Source: Bartonella alsatica
GTDB taxonomy: Bacteria > Pseudomonadota > Alphaproteobacteria > Rhizobiales > Rhizobiaceae
Length of the DNA: 64,000 nucleotides
Direction of reading: 5' to 3'
Assembly (NCBI RefSeq): GCF_013388295.1
Contig: NZ_CP058235.1
Span: 846,001 to 910,000, forward strand
Position 1 is the first letter of the stretch; the number at the start of each line of letters is the position of its first letter. Below, in pieces: positions 19,709 to 29,200 of the stretch. Position numbers and translations under genes: made by a program. The notes under the pieces were generated by a model. The model ran no database searches and was not told the DNA's origin. It was given only the letters and a program-made list of their open reading frames with translations.

Positions 19709-21076
19709 TTAAGCCACTTTTCTTAAGCGCGCTGCAAAAAAACCATCCATTCCTAAAAACATGTTTTTCTCAGCGTTAAAATTTTCCTGACAAAAATCTG
19801 CAGGCGTTGTGCGCAAAGTCCCCTTAGCAGAAAGCAAATGCGCCATAACGCCCATTTCCTCTATACGAATAGGCTCTAAAATAATGTCATTGCGTGTTGA
19901 CAAAATTTTCTCAATAAGATCTTCACCTTCTTCTTTTGCCAATGAACAATTGGAAAAAACAATACACCCTCCCTTCTTCACCAAAGCAATTGCTGCCGAA
20001 AGCAAACTATATTGCAGCGCCGCTAAATTGACGATATCGTCCATAGATTTCGTCCATAAAATATCCGGATGACGACGTATTGTGCCTGTAGAAGAACAAG
20101 GAGCATCAAGAAGAACAGCGTCAAAAAGCTGTTCTGGATGAAAATTTCTCACATCTCCCTGCCAAGTAGAAACCGAAAAATGAAGTCGCTCCATATTTTC
20201 TTTTAAACGCTTTACTCGACTAGCAGAGAGTTCAATTGCTGTCACATCAGCCCCTTGTAGTGCCAATTGTGCTGTTTTTCCCCCAGGGCTTGCACAAAGA
20301 TCAACAACCTGTTTTCCCTGAATATTTCCAAGTAAACAAGCAGGCAACGCCGCAGCAAAATCCTGAACCCACCAAGCTCCTTCTGTATAACCTGGTAAAT
20401 CAGAAACAGAACAATCCAAATTGCTCAACCGAACAGAACCATTGGGTAAAACAATGCCCCCAAGCCGTTTAGCCCATCCCACACTATCGGATTTGACTGT
20501 AACATCAAGAGGAGGCTCAACATTTTGAATTGCTAAAATCTGTTTAGCTTTTTCTTTTCCATAAGTTGACACTAAAAGCTGTCTAAACCATGCTGGAATT
20601 CCTTCAATGCTAGGAACCAGTTGGCGCAAAAATACCGCCTCACGTGCAACATTGCGTAAAAGAGCATTTACTACCCCTGAAAAGCGGCGCAGACGTGGGT
20701 CAAGTTTAGCCACATGTACTGCCAAATCAATAGCAGCATGATCAGGAATATCGAGGTAAAGAATTTGCGCCACACTGATATGCAAAAGATGCTGAAGCGA
20801 AAACGCTTGTGAAGGCAAAGGGCGTAACAAAAAACGTGACAAAGCGGTCGTAATCTGCCCCCGATGACGCAATGCTACTACCAAAATAGCGCGACATAAC
20901 AAACGATCTCGATGTGAAAGCCCTAAATATTTTGGATGTCCATGTTCATTATCTGTTAAATTTGAAAGAGATACATGCTTATCAAGCACCGCCCCTAAAA
21001 AACGAACACACAACTGCCGAACAGCTAATCCCGGAATATTCATTTCGGACACACGCCCCGCTTTTTCGTGTTTCAA
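19709..21076 (-). CDS. rsmB: RsmB family 16S rRNA (cytosine-C5) methyltransferase
   Basis: The 455-residue protein has an N-terminal NusB-like helical domain (about 15-150) and a Rossmann methyltransferase domain. The SAM loop is VDLCASPGGKTAQ, the PC motif is LDAPCSSTG, and the catalytic-cysteine motif is FSNCSLAKEEGED. In that last motif the usual Thr before Cys is Asn. RsmB methylates C967 of 16S rRNA in E. coli. The start is probably the TTG at 21076, which has AAGGG about 8 nt upstream; an in-frame ATG lies 11 codons later. Confidence 0.9.
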   Translation of the reverse strand: MKHEKAGRVSEMNIPGLAVRQLCVRFLGAVLDKHVSLSNLTDNEHGHPKYLGLSHRDRLLCRAILVVALRHRGQITTALSRFLLRPLPSQAFSLQHLLHISVAQILYLDIPDHAAIDLAVHVAKLDPRLRRFSGVVNALLRNVAREAVFLRQLVPSIEGIPAWFRQLLVSTYGKEKAKQILAIQNVEPPLDVTVKSDSVGWAKRLGGIVLPNGSVRLSNLDCSVSDLPGYTEGAWWVQDFAAALPACLLGNIQGKQVVDLCASPGGKTAQLALQGADVTAIELSASRVKRLKENMERLHFSVSTWQGDVRNFHPEQLFDAVLLDAPCSSTGTIRRHPDILWTKSMDDIVNLAALQYSLLSAAIALVKKGGCIVFSNCSLAKEEGEDLIEKILSTRNDIILEPIRIEEMGVMAHLLSAKGTLRTTPADFCQENFNAEKNMFLGMDGFFAARLRKVA

Positions 21077-21118
21077 AGCAACACCCTTTATGTTTTATTC
21101 TCTTATAGATTTCCATGA

Positions 21119-22159
21119 TCAAGTCTTTTTTGAATCTTTATAATGAAGCCAAGATGGACGTTTTGTAATGCGCTGGAAATTACTATTATTCTGATCACCT
21201 GATACATGAGTTTGAGCAATGCGCTCTAGAACTCCATAATCTAAACCCTTATTTTTTTCATGCAATCTATCTTCTTCATGCCATTCTATGCTTTTGGCCA
21301 TCAATCCCTTCATTTCATCCGCTTGTCGATAAAGAGCAGCAATACGATTTGCTGTCGCAGGATGCGTAGAGAAAAGGCTATCAGCTCCCTCTCCGCTCAA
21401 GGGATTAATAATAAACATATGTGCTGTTGCTGGATTATGCTCTGCTTCTTCATTATATACTCTACGTCCACTATCAGAAATTTTACGCAACGCTGAAGCT
21501 AACCATAATGGATTACCACATATTTCAGCCCCCCGACGATCAGCAGCATATTCGCGCGTGCGACTAATAGCCATTTGTACCAACATAGCCGCAAAAGGCG
21601 CCACAAGTAGAGCAATAATAGCTCCAAGCCCTCCACCATGAGAATGACCCGAAGAATTACGCGTACCGCCCATAAAAAAAGCGAAATTACCAAGCATCGA
21701 AATTGCTCCCGCAATTGTTGCAGTCAACGTCATCGTTAACGTATCACGATGTTCAATATGTGCTAGCTCATGCGCCATAACTCCCGCAATTTCCTCTTTA
21801 GTTAACTGCTTTAACAATCCGGTACTTGCAGCAACGGCTGCATTTTGAGGATTGCGTCCCGTAGCAAAAGCATTTGGCTGCACATTATCAATAATGTAAA
21901 CCTTTGGTTGAGGAAGAGAAGCTTTCTTAGCTAAATCACTTACAATCTTATAATAAACTGGTGATGAATGCTGATTAACTTCACGCGCACCGTACATGCG
22001 TAAAACGATTTTATCCGAATTCCAATAAGAAAAAAAATTTAAACCACTCGCCATCAAAAGCGCAATGATCATGCCACTGCCCCCTCCAACAAGATAACCA
22101 ACTCCCATAAAAAGAGCGCTCATAAAAGCTAAAAGCATTGCCGTACGCATTATATTCAT
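21119..22159 (-). CDS. htpX: Membrane zinc metalloprotease HtpX
   Basis: HtpX is an inner-membrane M48 protease that degrades damaged membrane proteins together with FtsH. The 346-residue protein has two N-terminal membrane segments (about 5-45) and the zinc motif H130-E131-L-A-H134. Two more hydrophobic stretches lie at about 145-195, followed by the third-ligand segment [14 protein letters not shown]. It is about 40 residues longer at the C terminus than E. coli HtpX, as in many Rhizobiales. Confidence 0.95.
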   Translation of the reverse strand: MNIMRTAMLLAFMSALFMGVGYLVGGGSGMIIALLMASGLNFFSYWNSDKIVLRMYGAREVNQHSSPVYYKIVSDLAKKASLPQPKVYIIDNVQPNAFATGRNPQNAAVAASTGLLKQLTKEEIAGVMAHELAHIEHRDTLTMTLTATIAGAISMLGNFAFFMGGTRNSSGHSHGGGLGAIIALLVAPFAAMLVQMAISRTREYAADRRGAEICGNPLWLASALRKISDSGRRVYNEEAEHNPATAHMFIINPLSGEGADSLFSTHPATANRIAALYRQADEMKGLMAKSIEWHEEDRLHEKNKGLDYGVLERIAQTHVSGDQNNSNFQRITKRPSWLHYKDSKKT

Positions 22160-22242
22160 TACTCAAAAAACTCCATGATAAAACGTAATCAATGTTATAT
22201 GATGGGGTTTTCTTTCTGCTTCTTCAATGGAATAGGTGTAAA

Positions 22243-22458
22243 ATGGATAAAAAAGACGAAAAAATGGGCAAACAAAATAAAACCATAAATAAACAACAAT
22301 CCCTTTCTCCTGCAGCACAACGCGCCCTCAAAGAAGCTGAAGAAAGGCGTAAATATCAAAAAAACGAAGAAAAATCCTTAGAAAATGGTGGACGTAGTGG
22401 CAAAGACCCTTCACGCTATGGAGACTGGGAAATTAATGGCCGTGCTATTGATTTTTAA
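22243..22458 (+). CDS. SDHAF4-like succinate dehydrogenase assembly factor (DUF1674)
   Basis: The 71-residue protein ends with the family signature GKDPSRYGDWEINGRAIDF, matching DUF1674 (PF07896). Eukaryotic SDHAF4/Sdh8 in this family binds flavinylated SdhA before holoenzyme assembly. The rest is short, charged and probably disordered. The ATG at 22243 follows AGGTG by 5 nt. The longer frame from 22192 adds a hydrophobic stretch not typical of the family. Divergent from htpX, as in other Rhizobiales. Its likely partner SdhA is encoded in the same window. Confidence 0.88.
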   Translation: MDKKDEKMGKQNKTINKQQSLSPAAQRALKEAEERRKYQKNEEKSLENGGRSGKDPSRYGDWEINGRAIDF

Positions 22459-22776
22459 AAACATATTCATTTACTTAAAGAAGATAAGCTTTTGGCAAAA
22501 AACCGGCAACAATCACTGCTCTTTATATAAAGAAAATGCTTTTACAAAATATATATGAAGCTAAAATCTTAGAAAAAGTAGGTGTAGAAACAAAAATCCA
22601 TCACACTAAGGAAACAGAAAATTAAAACCACACCACAACTTTTAAAAATTGTATTCATTTAAAAAAAATCAAATATCTATTTAAATAAGGCCTTTTTTCG
22701 TCTGTCAAAAACGAATAATACTTATTTTTTGCTTCTAAAAGTTTTTAAAAGCAGAATTGATTATTTTTAAACACAA
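22459..22776. other. Gap downstream of rpsP
   Basis: This is the 3' flank of two convergent genes. No gene remnant was recognised. An imperfect hairpin-like stretch (GCTTCTAAAA...TTTTAAAAGC, about 22731-22752) is present, but its T-run is on the wrong side to be a terminator for rpsP. Confidence 0.5.
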
Positions 22777-23160
22777 TCATACTTCTTGTGATACCGAAGT
22801 AGATTCTGCTTCAGCAGCCGCTGCTTCTTCAGCAGCTTGCTTTGCAGCAGCTATACGCTCTTGTGCCTTTTTACCCGGTTCACCTTTTTGTGGATTATTA
22901 CGGATTGGGCGTTTTTTCAAACCAGCTGCATCCAAAAACCGTAAAACGCGATCTGTTGGCTGCGCACCTTGACCAAGCCAATATTGGATACGCTCTTCAT
23001 CAAGTTTTACACGCGGACCATCCTTCGGCAACATTGGAGCCCATGCACCAACACGTTCAATAAACCGTCCGTCGCGCGGACTACGGACATCTGCAACAAC
23101 GATGTGATAGTAAGGACGCTTTTTTGAACCTCCACGGGACAAACGAATTTTTAATGCCAT
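22777..23160 (-). CDS. rpsP: 30S ribosomal protein S16
   Basis: The 127-residue protein has the S16 core [18 protein letters not shown], then [18 protein letters not shown] and the tryptophan-containing [11 protein letters not shown] segment. The C-terminal tail of about 40 residues is rich in Ala, Glu and Gln, as in other alphaproteobacteria. A good GGAG site precedes the ATG. It normally leads into rimM; here it is followed by a non-coding gap and rearranged DNA. Confidence 0.96.
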   Translation of the reverse strand: MALKIRLSRGGSKKRPYYHIVVADVRSPRDGRFIERVGAWAPMLPKDGPRVKLDEERIQYWLGQGAQPTDRVLRFLDAAGLKKRPIRNNPQKGEPGKKAQERIAAAKQAAEEAAAAEAESTSVSQEV

Positions 23161-23193
23161 ATTTTATCTCCTATTGTCAGTCCTGGCTTTCGT

Positions 23194-23508
23194 TTAAATT
23201 GATTTGCTTTGTTTTTGCTCTTCAGCAATCACCTCATGGTGATGCACAACCTCTTTAATAACAAACTTCAAAAATCTTTCAGCAAAATCGGGATCAAGAT
23301 GACTATCTATAGCCAATTGCCGCAATCGTGCAACTTGACGTTGCTCACGCAGAGGATCGACTGCAGGCAAATCATAACGAGCCTTTAAATGCCCCACAGC
23401 CTTCGTACACCGAAACCGTTCTGCTAAAATATGAATCAAGGTTGCATCAAAATTATCAATGGATTCTCGTAAATGTGCCAATTCATCTAATATTTTTTCT
23501 TGCTTCAT
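23194..23508 (-). CDS. AroQ-class chorismate mutase
   Basis: The enzyme converts chorismate to prephenate, the entry to phenylalanine and tyrosine. The 104-residue, all-helical protein shows the AroQ pattern: ELAHLRESIDNFDATLIHIL at the start, then AERFRCTKAVGHLKA and a DPLREQRQVARLR segment. It lies between ffh and rpsP, a conserved Rhizobiales position. A prephenate dehydrogenase (49400-50332) and shikimate kinase (63424 on) are also in the window. Confidence 0.9.
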   Translation of the reverse strand: MKQEKILDELAHLRESIDNFDATLIHILAERFRCTKAVGHLKARYDLPAVDPLREQRQVARLRQLAIDSHLDPDFAERFLKFVIKEVVHHHEVIAEEQKQSKSI

Positions 23509-23529
23509 ACTTTTTTCCCTCTTTGCATC

Positions 23530-25098
23530 TTATTTCTTCTTAGGACGCAGAGGAAAATTTCCCCTATCAATAATGCTATCAGAAAGACCAGGAAATGGAA
23601 TCCTATGCCCTGGAAGACCAGGTAAGGTCTTTTCTCCATAACCCCTTCCAATTTGCTTTTGAAGTGTTGAGAGGCGCTTTGAATCAAACCCCGATAAATC
23701 GGGCAAAGTTCCAGAATTTTCGCCAACATCTTCCATACCACCAAGCCCCATCTTAGAACCAAATCCACTTAACATTTTTCCCATCAAACCGCTTTTACCT
23801 TTGCCTCCTATAGCTTTGACCATATCAGCCATTTGGCGATGCATTTTTAAAAGCTTATTAATATCAGCAGCACTTGTACCAGAACCTTTAGCAATTCGTT
23901 GTTTACGACTGTGTTTTAACAGCTCTGGATTGGCTCGTTCTTTGGGTGTCATTGATGAAATAATAGCCAATTGACGATTAAACAAACGATCATCGAGGCC
24001 CGCAGCAGCAATCTGATCTTTTACCTTACCTAAACCCGGCAACATTCCCATAATGCTGCCCATTCCCCCAAGTTTTTTCATTTTCTGCAATTGTTCTGCA
24101 AGGTCATTGAGATCGAATTTTCCAGCTTGCATTTTTTTTGCAAAAGCGGCTGCTTTTTCATGATCTATCGTTTCAGCAGCTTTTTCAACTAAAGAAACAA
24201 TATCACCCATTCCGAGAATACGATCTGCAATACGTTGAGGATGAAACTCTTCCAAAGCATCTATTTTTTCACCGATTCCAATTGCTTTAATGGGTTTTCC
24301 TGTAACAGCACGCATTGAAAGAGCAGCACCACCACGTCCATCACTATCCATACGTGTTAAAATAATTCCTGTAATCCCTACACGCTCATCAAAAGAACGA
24401 GCAAGGTGAACAGCGTCTTGACCAGTAAGACTATCAGCAACCAACATAATTTCATGAGGAAGGGAACACGTTTTAATTTCAGCTAATTCAAGCATCAAAC
24501 CTTCATCAATATGGTTGCGCCCTGCCGTATCCAAAAGAAGCACATCATAACCACCCAATTTGGCGGCTTGAACCGCACGTATTGCAATATCGACAGGAGA
24601 CTGACCCGGGACAATAGGTAAACTTGCAAGTTTTGCTTGTTCTCCTAATTGACGTAATTGTTCCTGTGCCGCAGGACGACGCGTATCTAATGACGCCATG
24701 AGAACTTTTTTATTATTTTTCTCCGTTAAACGTTTAGCAAGTTTTGCTGTTGTTGTTGTTTTCCCGGAACCTTGCAAACCAATCATCATGATAACAACAG
24801 GAGCTGGTGCATTTAAATCACTCAGAACCCCTTCATTTCCAAGGACATTAACCAATTCGTCATGAACAATTTTAACAACCATTTGGCCAGGTTTAATTGA
24901 TTTAACAATTGCGGCCCCAACAGCTTTTTCACGAACCCTATCGGTAAAAGAACGCGCAACATCAAGTGCAACATCAGCTTCCAACAAAGCGCGACGAATT
25001 TCACGCAGCGCCGTAGCTACATCCTGATCCGACAAAGCTCCCCGCCCTGTCAAATGAGACAGTATGGAACCAAGCCGTTCTTGTAAGGATTCAAACAT
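23530..25098 (-). CDS. ffh: Signal recognition particle GTPase Ffh
   Basis: Ffh binds the SRP RNA and signal sequences and delivers ribosomes to FtsY at the membrane. The 522-residue protein has the N domain (1-95) and the G domain with P-loop GLQGSGKTT at 107-115, DTAGR near 195 and TRMDSDGRGG near 252. A Met-rich M domain (about 300-450) is followed by a Gly-rich tail. It is followed by chorismate mutase after 21 nt. Upstream is a GC-rich structured element that would be its leader. Confidence 0.96.
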   Translation of the reverse strand: MFESLQERLGSILSHLTGRGALSDQDVATALREIRRALLEADVALDVARSFTDRVREKAVGAAIVKSIKPGQMVVKIVHDELVNVLGNEGVLSDLNAPAPVVIMMIGLQGSGKTTTTAKLAKRLTEKNNKKVLMASLDTRRPAAQEQLRQLGEQAKLASLPIVPGQSPVDIAIRAVQAAKLGGYDVLLLDTAGRNHIDEGLMLELAEIKTCSLPHEIMLVADSLTGQDAVHLARSFDERVGITGIILTRMDSDGRGGAALSMRAVTGKPIKAIGIGEKIDALEEFHPQRIADRILGMGDIVSLVEKAAETIDHEKAAAFAKKMQAGKFDLNDLAEQLQKMKKLGGMGSIMGMLPGLGKVKDQIAAAGLDDRLFNRQLAIISSMTPKERANPELLKHSRKQRIAKGSGTSAADINKLLKMHRQMADMVKAIGGKGKSGLMGKMLSGFGSKMGLGGMEDVGENSGTLPDLSGFDSKRLSTLQKQIGRGYGEKTLPGLPGHRIPFPGLSDSIIDRGNFPLRPKKK

Positions 25099-25134
25099 TA
25101 TCTACCTCATGCTGCATAACAAACAAACCAAAGT

Positions 25135-25222
25135 GGCATCCAAGAACGCATCGCGCCGTTGGATGTTGACCTCTGAGATCTCTTTACACCCTTCCACTGG
25201 GGTCTCAGTCGGTGGCTCCAAG
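25135..25222 (-). ncRNA. GC-rich structured leader or small RNA upstream of ffh
   Basis: Between ffh and the carbonic anhydrase gene, 49 of the 86 bases at 25135-25220 are G or C, against AT-rich flanks. Hairpin 1 pairs CATCCAA (25137-25143) with TTGGATG (25159-25165); its loop has a further CGC/GCG pairing. Hairpin 2 pairs CTGAGATC (25173-25180) with GGTCTCAG (25201-25208, one G-U) and may extend through ACC/GGT. It matches no RNA family that I could recall (not SRP RNA, 6S, tmRNA, RNase P, glycine or SAM-II). The minus strand is preferred because it would form the ffh 5' leader. Confidence 0.5.
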
Positions 25223-25249
25223 TTAATTCTGTCACTGAAAGCTTATTCT

Positions 25250-25278
25250 TTCAAACAATAAAACCCTACCTTTGTCAA
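25250..25278 (-). promoter_or_regulatory. Possible ffh promoter
   Basis: On the minus strand CTTGAC/TTGACA lies at 25279-25273. A 17-nt spacer leads to a poor -10 (TTTGAA, 25255-25250). The -35 is strong and alphaproteobacterial -10 elements are loosely conserved. Transcription from here would run through the GC-rich element into ffh with a leader of about 145 nt. Confidence 0.3.
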
Positions 25279-25321
25279 GATTTATCATACAATTCCTTTT
25301 AAAAGACAGTAAATGTTAGAC

Positions 25322-25972
25322 TTAAAAACTCCCCACCTCAACACGCACAAAACAACCTGTTTCCTGTTCTATACTCCATAATTCACCGCTTGAAATATCA
25401 AACCAAACTCCGTGTAATGTTAAAATGTTCTGATCTTTACGTAACTTTATCCACGGAAATGTCTCTAAATTCTTCAACGAATAACGAATAGAAAGCTGCT
25501 CTAACGCCATCTGTCGCTCTAACATAGTTAGGGATTTATTGTTAAAAATCTTTTGCGCCGCTGGTGCTAAAAGACTTATCCATTGACCAATAAAATCATT
25601 TGACGATAAAGACTTACACGTCTCCTTAAGAGCAGTACTCACCCCTCCACAATGTGCATGACCAAAAACAATAATATGCTTCACCTCAAGCAAGTGCACG
25701 GCATATTCAATCGCTGCTGATGTTGCGTGATATTGGTTATCAGGAGAATACGGAGGAACCAAATTTGCTACGTTGCGCAACGTAAAGATTTCACCTGGTT
25801 TAGCATCAAAAATCGTTTCTGGCACTGCCCGCGAATCACAACAAGCAATGATTAAAACTTCAGGTTTCTGCCCTTCAATCGCCAATTTTTGATAATGTGC
25901 TGTTTTATATGAAAAATGATTTTTTATAAAAGACTTGTAACCACTTAAAAGTTTCTCAGGTAAACGCGTCAT
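25322..25972 (-). CDS. Beta-class carbonic anhydrase
   Basis: The enzyme interconverts CO2 and bicarbonate. The 216-residue protein has the beta-class zinc ligands: C44 in the CxDxR motif (C44, D46, R48) and H105/C108 in GHAHCGG. Length and the ending (ETGCFVRVE) are typical of bacterial cytoplasmic enzymes. Bicarbonate supply would serve acetyl-CoA carboxylase (accA is in this window) and purine synthesis. It is not obviously in an operon. Confidence 0.94.
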   Translation of the reverse strand: MTRLPEKLLSGYKSFIKNHFSYKTAHYQKLAIEGQKPEVLIIACCDSRAVPETIFDAKPGEIFTLRNVANLVPPYSPDNQYHATSAAIEYAVHLLEVKHIIVFGHAHCGGVSTALKETCKSLSSNDFIGQWISLLAPAAQKIFNNKSLTMLERQMALEQLSIRYSLKNLETFPWIKLRKDQNILTLHGVWFDISSGELWSIEQETGCFVRVEVGSF

Positions 25973-26128
25973 TCTCTATTTACTTTCATTTTGTATATTT
26001 TTAAGAACAAACTATTAACATACAAAAATACTAAAAATGTCCTTTCATCGACGCAAAATAGCTTTTTAGAATAACAGATTATTACTGTAAAATGGAAAAA
26101 ACAACTTTATCATGTCAAATAAATAACT

Positions 26129-26173
26129 ATTCTCTGTAGTAAGAAGATGTTACATTACAGAGAATGATATAAT
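26129..26173 (+). promoter_or_regulatory. gdh promoter with 10-bp perfect inverted repeat
   Basis: ATTCTCTGTA (26129-26138) and TACAGAGAAT (26156-26165) are perfect 10-bp inverted arms. An inner GTAA (26139-26142)/TTAC (26150-26153) pair nests within them. TATAAT follows at 26168-26173, 48 nt before the gdh start. The repeat covers where a -35 element would lie, so it is probably an operator for an activator or repressor of gdh. Confidence 0.5.
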
Positions 26174-26220
26174 AATCCGCTCCTAGTGAATAAAAAGACC
26201 CTAAGAGCAAAAAAGGGAAG

Positions 26221-29200
26221 ATGAATGTGTTACAACAAAAAACATCAAAAACAAAAAACAACCAAGATAAAATAGAACAAATCCTTTTTGCTCATACTGA
26301 TAAAGAAGATATTAGCTGTTATAAAAGCAAAGAACTCGAAAAGGCTACAACCACTGCCATTGCAGCTTTTAATTTGCATCAAGCTGGAAAAAGTATCATC
26401 TGCTTTGAACAAAATTTGACCCGCAATAACAAACCTATAACCGTTATCACACTCGTTAACGATAACAAACCTTTCCTCCTTGATTCTATTTTGAATGTCT
26501 TTAATCAACATAAAAGCCATATTTACTTGATTGCGCACCCTGTACTTGACTGCGACTCTGGACAACGCATCAGCCTAATGCAAATCCATATTGAGTCCTT
26601 AAACGAACAGCAAATACAAAAGCTTAAAGATGAACTTACCTTAGTCCTTGAACAGGTCAACGCTGCTGTGCAAGACTGGCAACCTATGCTTAAAGAAGTC
26701 AAAAAACATATCCATGCCTATCAAATAAACCTCCCATCACACTACAAACAAGAAGGTGAAAAAGCCATTGAATTTCTTAACTGGCTGATGAACAATAATT
26801 TCATCTTTCTTGGCATGCGCACTTATAATTTCATCAAAAACCAAGAGCCTACAAAAGCCTTTATAGCCAGCGATATTGAACTTGGCATTCTCACAGATGC
26901 CTCTATCCGTATTATTGGTGATGCACGCGTAGAAGAACCTCCTCAAGAAATCCTCTCCTTTATAGAAAGTGACAATCTACTTATTGTAACAAAAGCTAAC
27001 AGCCGCTCAAAAATTCATCGTCCTGTTTGGCTCGATTATATTGGTCTTAAAATTTTTGATAAAGAGGGCCAACTGCACGGAGAGTTGCGTATTGTAGGGT
27101 TATTTACCTCCTCAGCTTATACGCACTCTATTTTGCAAATTCCTTTCTTAAAAGAAAAAGCAAATACCATCATTCAACGACTTGGATATAATAGTGCTGA
27201 TTATTCTGGAAAAGCACTTATCAGTGTTTTAGAAACCTATCCAAGAGATGAAATGTTTCGCTCTGACATTGATACATTGACAGAAAACGCCAAACTTATC
27301 TTGCAATTAGATGAACGTCCACGTTTGCGAGTGCTTGCCCATATTGATTCTTTTGGACGTTTTGTTTCTATACTCGTCTATATACCCCGTGACCAATACA
27401 GCAGCAACATTCGTGAAAAAATTGGCGAATATTTTGTTGACCTTTATCAAAGTGATTTTCTTGAATCCTATCCTCTGTTTTTAGAAAGCACACTTATCCG
27501 CGTTCATTATATCATCCATCGCAAAAGGAGTGAAAGTGCTCCTCTTATTGAACGCACCACACTTGAACACCATGTACGTTCCATAGCACGAAGTTGGGAA
27601 GAGAGTGTTCAAGCTATCGCTCTTACCCGTAAAACAACAGAACAACAAACGCGTTTAGCCAGCCAATTCCCCAATAGCTATCGTGATCTATTTTCAACTG
27701 AAGACGCCATTGAAGATGCCGGACATATTTTAAGCCTTCATGATAAAAAACCGCTTTTTGTTACTTTTTATCAAGCACACAACAAAGAAAAACGAAACAT
27801 TTCTCTTCGGCTCTTTCACCGCCATGAAGCACTTGCTCTTTCCAAACGCGTACCAGTCCTTGAAAATATGGGATTTCGGGTCATTGCCGAACAAACGCTT
27901 GAATTACCAGATAGTAACGGACATTCTGTGTATCTGCATGATATGCAATTAGAAAGTGCTTTCCAACTCTGTATCGATTTCAACAAAAATGGTCAAAAAC
28001 ATGCCGAAACATTCGAAGCTATTTGGTCTCAAAATGCTGATAATGATGCCTTCAATGCCTTAACTCAAACAGCTGAGCTTAATTGGCGTGAAATTGTTAT
28101 TTTGCGTCATTATGGACGCTATCTTCAACAGGCTGGAATTCCCTATTCACAAGACCGCGTTGCTCAAACTTTAAACGCTTACCCTGATATTACCAAAGAT
28201 CTCTATGCTTTGTTTCATTTGAAATTTCATCAAAGCCATACAAAAAAAGAGCGAGAACAAAACCAACAGATTATTCAACAACGCATTGAAGAAAAATTGC
28301 AGAAAGTATCAGGTTTAGATGATGACCTTATTTTACGCCGTTATCGTAATCTTATCGATGCAAGTTTACGAACCAATGCCTTTACCCCTCTTCAAGATGG
28401 TAGTCCACGACGTATTTTAGCAACCAAGTTAGATCCACGTCAAATTGAAGATTTGCCTGAACCACGTCCCTATCGAGAAATTTTTGTTTATGGACCAGAA
28501 GTTGAAGGAGTTCATTTACGCTTTGGTCCCATTGCGCGCGGTGGAATTCGTTGGTCAGATCGTGCACTGGATTACCGTACTGAAGTGCTTAACTTAGTCA
28601 AAGCCCAACAGGTTAAAAATGCCGTTATTGTTCCTGTTGGCGCAAAAGGTGGATTTTATCCTCATCGCCTTCCACAAACGAATGATCGCGCTGTAATTAT
28701 AGAAGCTGCACGACAAGCTTATATTGACTTTATCACGGCTTTGCTCTCCATTACTGATAATCTGATTAACGATAAAATAACCCCTCCTTACAATATTATC
28801 TGCCATGATGATCATGACCCATATTTTGTTGTCGCTGCAGACAAAGGCACAGCAACATTTTCTGATACAGCCAACACCATCAGCCAAGCGAACCATTTTT
28901 GGCTCGATGACGCTTTTGCCTCTGGAGGTTCAGCAGGCTATGACCATAAAGCCATCGGTATTACAGCCAAAGGTGCATGGGAAGCGGTTAAAAGACATTT
29001 TCGAGAATTATTTAATCACGATATTCAAACAACCCCCTTCACCTGTGTCGGGGTTGGTGACATGTCTGGCGATGTTTTTGGCAATGGAATGCTGCTTTCC
29101 AAACAAACAAAACTTATCGCTGCCTTTGATCACCGCGACATCTTTATCGACCCAGATCCAAATATAGCTGAAAGCTATGCAGAACGTATGCGCCTTTTTC

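Noticed and set aside
25135..25222. GC-rich element as SRP RNA, 6S RNA or a glycine riboswitch
   Set aside because: The conserved SRP apical motif is absent, the 6S end pairing is absent, and the glycine aptamer core does not line up.
25064..25261. 65-codon plus-strand frame across the ffh upstream region
   Set aside because: It overlaps the ffh start and the hairpin-forming GC-rich element, with no family resemblance. A structured RNA or leader explains it better.
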